Translations under genes and position numbers: made by a program
From: Candidatus Poseidoniales archaeon
GTDB lineage: Archaea; Thermoplasmatota; Poseidoniia; Poseidoniales; Poseidoniaceae
Length of the DNA stretch: 16,682 nt
Direction: 5' to 3'
NCBI GenBank assembly: GCA_003602535.1
Contig: QQSA01000091.1
Span: 5,676 to 22,357, forward strand
The notes under the pieces: generated by a model
Databases searched by the model: none
The model's input: only the letters and a program-made list of their open reading frames with translations
Told to the model about the DNA's origin: nothing
Shown: positions 7,178 to 13,483 of the stretch, in pieces
Layout: the number at the start of each line of letters is the position of its first letter
Position numbering within the stretch: the stretch's first letter is position 1

Positions 7178-7483
7178 TCAATCTCTGCCCACATATCTCT
7201 GATAACGCCTACGCGCATCACGTGCCCATGCGTTATCTGGCTCGAGTGCTAGAACCTTGTCATAAAGTTCTACAGCTTTTTCAAAATCCGAAAAATGACG
7301 TCCATACAAATGTGCTAGATTGTTTAGAACTGGAATACAATCTTCTTCTTCTTCTAACATGCTTAACAAGATATCTTCAGCCTTTCCGAGATTGTTTCTC
7401 AGCATCTCATCTTCAGCCTCATCCAACTGTTGAAGTTGCTCATTTGAAAGGTCATATGTGTTCTCAAAGGCATGGTCGGACAT
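7178..7483 (-). CDS. Small TPR-repeat protein
   Basis: A 101-residue soluble protein made of about two tetratricopeptide units. Residues 19-52 (LDEAEDEML-NNLGKAEDILLSMLEEEED) and 53-87 (PVLNNLAHLYGRHFSDFEKAVELYDKVLALEPDN) match the TPR pattern, with the Ala/Gly/Tyr and closing Pro positions in place. It is acidic at the N-terminus and basic at the end. TPR units act as protein-binding scaffolds. It is the first gene of a two-gene operon with the FtsZ-family protein 10 nt downstream, so a role in recruiting or regulating that GTPase is a reasonable inference. ATG 7483 has AAGGAGA upstream at normal spacing. Confidence 0.88.
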   Translation of the reverse strand: MSDHAFENTYDLSNEQLQQLDEAEDEMLRNNLGKAEDILLSMLEEEEDCIPVLNNLAHLYGRHFSDFEKAVELYDKVLALEPDNAWARDARRRYQRYVGRD

Positions 7484-7542
7484 ATGTTCTCCTTCTCGTG
7501 ATTACCAATATGTTTTACCATTAATTGTTCAGTGCGAAAAAG

Positions 7543-7550
7543 CACATAAA
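7543..7550 (-). promoter_or_regulatory. Candidate TATA box for the TPR-FtsZ operon
   Basis: The minus strand reads TTTATGTG about 60 nt before ATG 7483. A start about 25 nt downstream would give a leader of about 35 nt containing the AAGGAGA ribosome-binding site. It lies in the 154-nt divergent gap 7484-7637, shared with the quinol-oxidising complex operon. Confidence 0.35.
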
Positions 7551-7565
7551 TTGTTACACTGCAAG

Positions 7566-7586
7566 GCCCCCTTTTGCATATGGGGC
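7566..7586. repeat. GCCCC/GGGGC inverted repeat between divergent promoters
   Basis: GCCCC (7566-7570) and GGGGC (7582-7586) flank an 11-nt, A/T-rich centre containing TTTTGCATA. It lies between the candidate TATA elements of the two divergent operons, a position where a regulator could bind both. The arms are short, so chance is possible. Confidence 0.3.
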
Positions 7587-7591
7587 AAGAA

Positions 7592-7599
7592 CGATTATA
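7592..7599 (+). promoter_or_regulatory. Candidate TATA box for the b6f-like operon
   Basis: GATTATAGG occurs about 40-47 nt before ATG 7638. A start about 25 nt downstream would leave a leader of about 18-20 nt without a clear ribosome-binding site. Confidence 0.3.
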
Positions 7600-7637
7600 G
7601 GGGCAATCCAAGTCGCACAAATCGATTGGGATTGGCT

Positions 7638-8426
7638 ATGCGCAAATCACAGGTTTCCATCCGCAGATTCCTACCTCTAATCCTAGTGTCGATTATGCTT
7701 TTACCGGGCTTGACTGAAGCATACCCTAATGGTATTGGCGGAGAACAAGATCATGCAGGTGAGACGATTCAGGATGTTGCAAAGGAAGGTTGTCTTTGTC
7801 ATGGTGAAGAACCAAGCAACTCAGTCATGGTCCTCTTAGTTGGAGTTCCACATTCTTGGGCGCCCAATCAAACCTACAACATGCGATTGGAGATTATTGG
7901 AGGCCCTGATACAGACCTAGGTGGTTTTTCAGCTAGAGTTAGTGCTGGCGAATTATCTGGAGACGGAGAGGCATGGGAAGATGACATCACAACTAGAACT
8001 CATACTTCCTCATCAACACGTATTTTCGAACTGATTTGGACTTCACCGGAAGCAGGAGCTGGCCACATTGACTTCTGGATTAGTGGAAATGCAGTCAATG
8101 GGGCCGACGGCCCATTAGGAGATTATTGGAATCAACTTGTATTCAATCTAATCGAAGTTGCAGAAGATGACCAGAGAGGCACTCGTACACTCATTGCAGG
8201 CAGCGGTACACCCGAAGCACCAACAAGTGAGGCAGGAGCGGTTGACCTACACACAATGGGAGCCCAATTCAGAGCACACTGGCTAGGATTGCTAGGTTTC
8301 GGAGCAGTTATCGCAGTAATCATATTCTGTGGCTTACTACTAAGATACGGATTTTCTACATCCTACAAAGGACGCAGTAATTTGTTGCGCCTAAGATACA
8401 AGATAAACAGAAGAGGTGACCAATGA
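7638..8426 (+). CDS. Secreted, C-terminally anchored CxCH protein; candidate cytochrome f/c1 equivalent
   Basis: A 262-residue protein with a signal peptide (RRFLPLILVSIMLLPGLTEA, residues 9-28), an extracytoplasmic beta-rich domain (about 29-210), one membrane helix (215-236) and a basic cytoplasmic tail. After the likely cleavage the mature chain starts YP, and 23 residues later comes GCLCHG (C52, C54, H55). The ectodomain, with APNQTYNMRLEI and WISGNAVNGADGPLGDYW, resembles the Reeler / choice-of-anchor V type, whose members usually carry CxxCH near the start. The layout (signal, N-terminal Tyr, Cys/His heme-like motif, beta domain, C-terminal anchor) parallels cytochrome f, and the gene heads a b6f-like operon. 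However CxCH is one residue short of the standard heme c site, so heme binding is unproven. ATG 7638 directly precedes the signal peptide; a longer in-frame start at 7458 would add a non-signal-like leader overlapping the TPR gene. The stop overlaps the next start (ATGA). Confidence 0.85.
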   Translation: MRKSQVSIRRFLPLILVSIMLLPGLTEAYPNGIGGEQDHAGETIQDVAKEGCLCHGEEPSNSVMVLLVGVPHSWAPNQTYNMRLEIIGGPDTDLGGFSARVSAGELSGDGEAWEDDITTRTHTSSSTRIFELIWTSPEAGAGHIDFWISGNAVNGADGPLGDYWNQLVFNLIEVAEDDQRGTRTLIAGSGTPEAPTSEAGAVDLHTMGAQFRAHWLGLLGFGAVIAVIIFCGLLLRYGFSTSYKGRSNLLRLRYKINRRGDQ

Positions 8427-8878
8427 TGGCTAAGGATACTATCACCAGACTTCTAGAAAAGGTTGCATCAGGCAAAGTTAGTGTCAAAGATGCTAGAACT
8501 GCTCTAGAAGATGCTAGCCTTACAGAAGAGCAAATGGATTCTGCAATTAATCATGGAGTTTTCAATCCAGCAGAACCTGGCACTGTTATTTCAGCATCAT
8601 TGGCACCTTCGGGTAAATCTGCTTTGACGATGTTCTTCTTTATTTGGGGCATATTTTGGACCATATATTGGTTAGGAAGTATGCTCTATGGATTATTGAA
8701 TGGTTCAGCATGGGACCAACAGCAATTATCTTACCACATGGCAATGGGCATCAGCACACTGATCATGATGGGCATTGTTTACTTGAAATGGGTTTTGCCA
8801 GACACTATCATTGTCAAGCACAGCCAAAATAAGTATGTCCCTGAACATCAAAAGGACTGGAGAGAATACAACTGGTGA
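8423..8878 (+). CDS. Two-helix membrane protein of the b6f-like operon
   Basis: A 151-residue protein without a recognised family. Residues 1-48 are a soluble helical segment with a short repeat-like pattern (RLLEKVASGKVSVKDARTALEDASLTEEQMDSAINHG). Membrane helices follow at about 67-92 and 105-126, both rich in aromatic residues. The tail 127-151 is hydrophilic and aromatic. Histidines H105, H133 and H142 lie at membrane edges, but there is no pair within a helix that would suggest heme b. It overlaps the preceding gene by four nt and the next by one to four nt if that gene starts at GTG 8875. GAGGTGA precedes the start. Its position between the CxCH protein and the Rieske protein strongly suggests an accessory subunit of the complex. 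Confidence 0.85.
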   Translation: MMAKDTITRLLEKVASGKVSVKDARTALEDASLTEEQMDSAINHGVFNPAEPGTVISASLAPSGKSALTMFFFIWGIFWTIYWLGSMLYGLLNGSAWDQQQLSYHMAMGISTLIMMGIVYLKWVLPDTIIVKHSQNKYVPEHQKDWREYNW

Positions 8879-8883
8879 TTTTT

Positions 8884-9732
8884 ATGGACGACATGAAGTT
8901 AAGACCAGCCCCCTCTCCAGATGGAGATAAATCATCCCTAACAGGCGATATGTCTCTGAACAGGAGACAGTTTTTGCGATATGGATTCAATGCTGCTAGT
9001 GGTGTATTGGCAGCAACCCTTGGAGCATTGGGCTTCGCTGCTATCTTACTACCACCTTCCGGTGGAGAAGGCGGAGACAAATCGGTCTTATACTGGGCCA
9101 AGGGTCGTGAAGATGAAGCTTGGTACGGGACAAAACATTTGCAACCGATGATGAAATCTGATTTCGAAGCTGAAGCTGCAAAATCAAACGTCGGCATGTC
9201 AGGAGCACAAGGAGTTTGGAATGGACTACCTGTAATCGTAAATTATGTCCCTCACTCGCAAAATTCTTCTAAGCCAATTGCAGACAATTCCCCTCGGTTC
9301 CAAGAAATGGCAGGATACGACATCGGTAAAAATTATGTTGGACATGCCACTGAGTACTTACTTGGTAATCCTGATATTTTTGATCCAAGCGGAAATCTGG
9401 TAATGTCATTCGCCAGATGTACTCACCTATGTTGTATCCCTGGATGGCAACTTGTATCCAACTCATTCACCGATGATAACTGGACACCTGGTGGTGGCGA
9501 TGATGGAGGAAGCAAGATGTTCTGTATTTGCCACTCAAGTAGATTCGACCCTACTGCGATAGAGGTAAACCGTAATGCAAATCGTTCTACTGGAGCATCT
9601 TTCGAATACCTTGGCATTCGCCGTGCAGGAGGCCCTGCCCCGGTCGGACTTCCGATTATTCCTATCATCATGAATGGAGACACCATTGAAGCGTCTTCCG
9701 ATTACACGGGCTGGTTGACCTATTGCGACTGA
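8884..9732 (+). CDS. Rieske [2Fe-2S] protein with Tat signal
   Basis: The iron-sulfur subunit that takes the first electron from quinol at the outer (Qo) site. Numbered from ATG 8884 (282 residues), a twin-arginine signal RRQFLR at 27-32 is followed by a hydrophobic segment to about 57 that probably stays as the anchor. The cluster boxes are CTHLCC (179-184) and CICHSS (214-219): ligands C179, H181, C214 and H217, and disulfide cysteines C184 and C216 are all present. Differences from the usual CTHLGC/CPCHGS are a third Cys (C183) and Ser in place of the Gly after H217. About 29 residues, Gly/Asp-rich, separate the boxes. ATG 8884 is preceded by GGTGA with five-nt spacing; an in-frame GTG at 8875 is possible. 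It is followed nine nt later by cytochrome b. Confidence 0.95.
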   Translation: MDDMKLRPAPSPDGDKSSLTGDMSLNRRQFLRYGFNAASGVLAATLGALGFAAILLPPSGGEGGDKSVLYWAKGREDEAWYGTKHLQPMMKSDFEAEAAKSNVGMSGAQGVWNGLPVIVNYVPHSQNSSKPIADNSPRFQEMAGYDIGKNYVGHATEYLLGNPDIFDPSGNLVMSFARCTHLCCIPGWQLVSNSFTDDNWTPGGGDDGGSKMFCICHSSRFDPTAIEVNRNANRSTGASFEYLGIRRAGGPAPVGLPIIPIIMNGDTIEASSDYTGWLTYCD

Positions 9733-9741
9733 GGTGAAAAT

Positions 9742-10608
9742 ATGAGCACAATTTTTTGGGTACTTTGGTTCTTTATCGCATTCATCATAGTGTTGATTGC
9801 ATTCACTCTTCGCAAGGAAAATGAAGACATTCCTAGAAGAGAAATATTGCGTGCTGTTGAATCCAGTGGTAAAATGGGTTTCGCAGAGAGAACATTCCTC
9901 TGGGTGTTTTCGTTCCTTGATACCAGATTTAGAATTCAAGATTATTGGAACATGAGCAAAGGGGCATACTACAACATGCACAGGCAAATGCCACTCACTC
10001 ACGCTGAGAAATATAAGTTGAGAATCATCTGGTACTGGTATCCACTTTACTGCCTTGGAGGAATTTCATTCCTTTCATTCATTATTCTAGTAATCACAGG
10101 TACTGTACTTGGAATCTACTATGTTCCAGGTGGAGAAGGTGACCCCTCTCCTGCCTATGCTAGTATGCAATTCATCATGACACAATTGCCATTCGGGTAC
10201 ATCATCCGTGCAGTTCACCATTGGGGAACACACTTCATGGTAGCATCAGTATTCTTACACATGTGTCGTGTATATTTCACTGGTGCTTACCGCAATCCTC
10301 GTGAATTGAATTGGTTAATTGGCGTAGCACTGATGGCGTTAACTATTGTATTCGGATACTCTGGATATCTTCTCCCGTGGGATAGTTTGGCCTATGGAGC
10401 GGCAGTTATCGGAATTAACTTAGCAAACGCAACTCCTCTAGTTGGAAAATATGTTGCGACCTTGTTATTCGGAGGTTCATCTTTGTCTCATCGTACTGTG
10501 ACACGGATGTACTTCATTCACGTGTTTATACTACCTGTAATCGTTACCACATTGATCATAATTCACTTGTTCATTGTGTGGGTACAAGGAATTGCGGAGC
10601 CGCATTGA
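9742..10608 (+). CDS. Cytochrome b6-type cytochrome b (four-helix heme core)
   Basis: The diheme membrane subunit of a Rieske/cytochrome b complex, 288 residues. The heme ligands are H159 and H173 in helix B (13 residues between) and H260 and H275 in helix D (14 between); the 14-residue spacing is the b6f type, while bc1 has 13. YCLGGISF at 103-110 aligns with the YCLGGIT of cytochrome b6, placing C104 at the Cys that binds heme c_n. Other matches are RAVHHWGTHF, YFTGAYRNPREL and GYSGYLLPWD (206-214). The protein stops after helix D, so the remaining helices are in the next gene, as in b6f. It has an extra N-terminal membrane helix (4-23) and a charged stretch of about 75 residues before helix A. 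GAGGTGA precedes the start. Confidence 0.96.
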   Translation: MSTIFWVLWFFIAFIIVLIAFTLRKENEDIPRREILRAVESSGKMGFAERTFLWVFSFLDTRFRIQDYWNMSKGAYYNMHRQMPLTHAEKYKLRIIWYWYPLYCLGGISFLSFIILVITGTVLGIYYVPGGEGDPSPAYASMQFIMTQLPFGYIIRAVHHWGTHFMVASVFLHMCRVYFTGAYRNPRELNWLIGVALMALTIVFGYSGYLLPWDSLAYGAAVIGINLANATPLVGKYVATLLFGGSSLSHRTVTRMYFIHVFILPVIVTTLIIIHLFIVWVQGIAEPH

Positions 10609-10625
10609 TATTGGAGGTGTGAAAT

Positions 10626-13430
10626 ATGGGATTAATTGAGAATCTTGGCGCAGTTGCTTCATCTTACATGAATGAGAAAGAAAAGCTAGAGACTACAGAA
10701 CAGAAGCGAAAGCGTACTCGCTCTGGTCATGGATTCTGGCCACACGAGGCACTACGTGACACGTTGATCTTCGCTTTCATGGCGTGCGTTCTACTATTCT
10801 ATGCATGGTTGATTCCTCCTCCATTACACAGTGCTGCAGATCCATTCGCTCAAGCAGGATTCGTTTTCCCTGATTGGTATGTATTATTTTCATATGGATA
10901 TCTCAGATGGGGAGAATATCTTCCACAATTCGATGTACCCCTCGGTCCTGTTGGTGATTTCTTTGGACAACCATCATTCCCTTGGAACGCTGCATGGTGG
11001 GGAGCATTCCTAACTGGAATACCAGTAGGAATTCTAGCACTACCTCCATTCTTAGGTGGAAGAGAGAAAAGACCTGTTGAAGATCCTTGGTTCGCTAGCG
11101 CAGGTGCTGTATATTTAGCACACATTTGGTTTATTTCAGTATTTTCAATCAATATTTTCTTAGAACTATATGGTAAGAACAGAAGCGATTACTGTAAATT
11201 AGATGGCAATGGCGATTTGGTTTGTGGAACTAGAGACCCCTGGATAGCAGATCTATTCAATATGATTCCGTGGGTTATGACCGGAATTCTGTTGTGGATT
11301 GTGATTTACTTTATTGCCAAATGGCTATTCAACAATGCATGGGGAGCAAGATTTACTCCTGCTCATGGAAAGAAGCTCATCGTTGGTGCATTCATTGTAG
11401 CAACCGCTGCAAGTGTGGTTTCATACCCAGTATATGATAATGGATTTTGGGACGCTAGAGGTTTACTGACCATTGCTGATTATGACGAGTTAGAAGATAT
11501 GCGTTCTCAACCGGATGATGTTCAAGTAACTCAAAGCAACGAATTCATGGAGGCTCAAGGATTTGAAGGAGATATTGTTCCTGCGTCCGCATGGATGGAA
11601 TGGAACATATACCAACCCGCCAGATATTATTTGATTGATTTCGCCGATAAGAATGGACATCAGGACTTGGAATCAGGCGAAAATGGAGCCTATGGAATTG
11701 AAAATTATAGTGCCGACGAGTATGTTTGGGCTAGTGGCTCGTTTACCATTACAGACCAATATTGGCCAGATGATATCGATTTCACTACTGTACCTTTGGA
11801 TGCGACTTGTACCACTAGAGCAAGCGAAGTTGTAATTGATGGAGGAGACTCTACTTCTAGAATGATTGAATCCAGTTTAGTAATTACAAAGCATGGTTCC
11901 GATGACAAACTCATCGACACAGATTGCAACACTGGAGAGACCGGTGTTGAATTAAGTGCAGGCGTATATGATTACGAATTCCGTGTAGATTCTACGGATG
12001 GCCTACGTACAAATGAAAGTGTAATTGTAGAAACCACATACACTATACAAGCATTCCAACCACTTCTGCTGTACGGAGAAGATGCGGGCAATGGACTTGC
12101 TGGACGTACTGTCAATCTTTCAAATGCCTTAGAATTAGAACTTGAAGGATCTGAAATGGGAGTTGTCGAAAACCCAACCTACCACGTTAATCCTAAGTCA
12201 CTGGATGCTAAACTAACCTATGCTATGTTCATACCATGTCTTACAGCAGGAGCGATTGTGTTTGTTCTGTTAAGAAACATGGCCAGAGGTTACGAATTTG
12301 AAATGAACAAGTGTTACGGATGTGACCTTTGTGATGATGCTTGTCCAGTTAGATTATTCAATGCAGGAGATAAATTGAATATCATTTACAATTCATGGAA
12401 TAACGAAGATGATGGTGTACCAATGTATTCATGTCTGACCTGTACTGCATGTACTAATGCTTGTCCTCAACTAGTGGACTATGACTCATATGTGGACATT
12501 AGAAGGAGCTTGATTGTTGGCGGCCCTGCTGCTGAAATTCCACACACTGTTCTACAAGCGGTTCTTGCCGCAGAAGCTGAGGAAGAAAGTGATGATGACT
12601 TCGTATCTGTGAAAGATTATCCTATTGACTCCAATGTAGGATACTACCCTGGATGTGTAGACTATCTTGACCAAGAAATGGTATTCAGCCACTTAAACGA
12701 GGGAGAGATGAACCTTGGTGACACAACCAATTCAGCATTCACATTATTCGAAGAAATGGGTACCGAAGTATCGTATCTTGGCAGAGACTTCCTAAAGTGC
12801 TGTGGACACGATCAAAAGTGGCAAGGACTTGATGAAGTATTCGAGAAACTAAAATCCTACAACCAAAAGAAGATTGAAGCATCTGGTATTGATACTCTGG
12901 TTTCATCTTGTGCAGAATGTTTCCGAACATTTGCTCGTGACTACGAATTAGAGGGAGTCAAGGTAATGCATACAACTGAATTCCTTATTGAAAATGGATT
13001 CGATATGGAGATGAAGGTTGAAGATGAATTGACAGTAACTTATCATGACCCTTGTCGACTTGGACGCCAGATGGGAATCTATGAAGAACCTCGTCAACTT
13101 GTTGCAGGAGTAGATGGTGTCGAACTTGTAGAGATGGAACATCATGGTGAAGATGCAATGTGCTGTGGCGTATCTAGCATGATGTCTTGTAATGAGAATG
13201 CCAGAGCTCTTAGAGTATCTCGCATGGAAGAGATCAGAAATACAGGTGCAGACATGATGATTACATCTTGTCCAAAATGTGTTTCTCACTTTGAATGTCT
13301 CAAATTCGAAGGTGATGAAAGACATGATATCGAGATTCTAGATGTCGTTTCATTCCTTGCTAGACAAGTTGAAGCTAAGAAAAGTTTAGCAGAAGAGTCG
13401 GCATCTACTCAAATACCTGCTGAAGCCTGA
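10626..13430 (+). CDS. Cytochrome b6f subunit IV-like domain fused to an HdrD-like Fe-S / CCG module
   Basis: A 934-residue fusion. Residues 36-180 match subunit IV of b6f: helix E (45-65), Qo motif PDWY at 82-85 (PEWY elsewhere), helix F (124-143) and helix G (157-180). Two more helices follow (211-235, 249-268). Residues 269-528 are an extracytoplasmic beta-rich domain of unknown family, then a sixth helix (529-549). The C-terminal part has two [4Fe-4S] motifs (C563/566/569/573 and C603/606/609/613, each ending in CP) and two CCG domains: C677, C725-C726, C762/C765 and C810, C846-C847, C882/C885. The second fits Cx31-38CCGx33-34CxxC exactly; the first has 47 residues before CCG. This is the HdrD/GlpC/LutA architecture. 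With six helices and the N-terminus inside, the Fe-S module is cytoplasmic. It is last in the operon, 17 nt after cytochrome b, with GGAGGTG before ATG. Its electron partner is unknown. Confidence 0.95.
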   Translation: MGLIENLGAVASSYMNEKEKLETTEQKRKRTRSGHGFWPHEALRDTLIFAFMACVLLFYAWLIPPPLHSAADPFAQAGFVFPDWYVLFSYGYLRWGEYLPQFDVPLGPVGDFFGQPSFPWNAAWWGAFLTGIPVGILALPPFLGGREKRPVEDPWFASAGAVYLAHIWFISVFSINIFLELYGKNRSDYCKLDGNGDLVCGTRDPWIADLFNMIPWVMTGILLWIVIYFIAKWLFNNAWGARFTPAHGKKLIVGAFIVATAASVVSYPVYDNGFWDARGLLTIADYDELEDMRSQPDDVQVTQSNEFMEAQGFEGDIVPASAWMEWNIYQPARYYLIDFADKNGHQDLESGENGAYGIENYSADEYVWASGSFTITDQYWPDDIDFTTVPLDATCTTRASEVVIDGGDSTSRMIESSLVITKHGSDDKLIDTDCNTGETGVELSAGVYDYEFRVDSTDGLRTNESVIVETTYTIQAFQPLLLYGEDAGNGLAGRTVNLSNALELELEGSEMGVVENPTYHVNPKSLDAKLTYAMFIPCLTAGAIVFVLLRNMARGYEFEMNKCYGCDLCDDACPVRLFNAGDKLNIIYNSWNNEDDGVPMYSCLTCTACTNACPQLVDYDSYVDIRRSLIVGGPAAEIPHTVLQAVLAAEAEEESDDDFVSVKDYPIDSNVGYYPGCVDYLDQEMVFSHLNEGEMNLGDTTNSAFTLFEEMGTEVSYLGRDFLKCCGHDQKWQGLDEVFEKLKSYNQKKIEASGIDTLVSSCAECFRTFARDYELEGVKVMHTTEFLIENGFDMEMKVEDELTVTYHDPCRLGRQMGIYEEPRQLVAGVDGVELVEMEHHGEDAMCCGVSSMMSCNENARALRVSRMEEIRNTGADMMITSCPKCVSHFECLKFEGDERHDIEILDVVSFLARQVEAKKSLAEESASTQIPAEA

Positions 13431-13447
13431 TTTTCAGTCTATAACGG

Positions 13448-13478
13448 GTCAAAATTGATTACTAATGATTAATTTGAC
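13448..13478. repeat. GTCAAA/TTTGAC inverted repeat before the SAP-domain gene
   Basis: Six-base arms at 13448-13453 and 13473-13478 flank 19 A/T-rich bases with a direct repeat of TGATTA. It ends five bases before ATG 13484, so it covers the probable promoter. It could be an operator or simply A/T-rich promoter sequence. Confidence 0.25.
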
Positions 13479-13483
13479 GTAAC

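Noticed and set aside
7458..7637. N-terminal extension of the CxCH protein to ATG 7458
   Set aside because: It would overlap the TPR gene and its promoter, and would bury the signal peptide 60 residues in; ATG 7638 gives a normal signal peptide.
7791..7802. Definite heme c attachment site in the CxCH protein
   Set aside because: The motif is CLCH, not CxxCH; the reading was rechecked at the nucleotide level, so heme binding is left only as a hypothesis.
9535..10002. 155-codon minus-strand open frame across the Rieske/cytochrome b junction
   Set aside because: It is antisense to two well-conserved genes and has no recognisable domain.
12150..12350. Gene boundary between a subunit IV gene and a separate HdrD gene
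   Set aside because: The frame is continuous through a membrane helix directly into the first Fe-S motif, with no stop or ribosome-binding site there.
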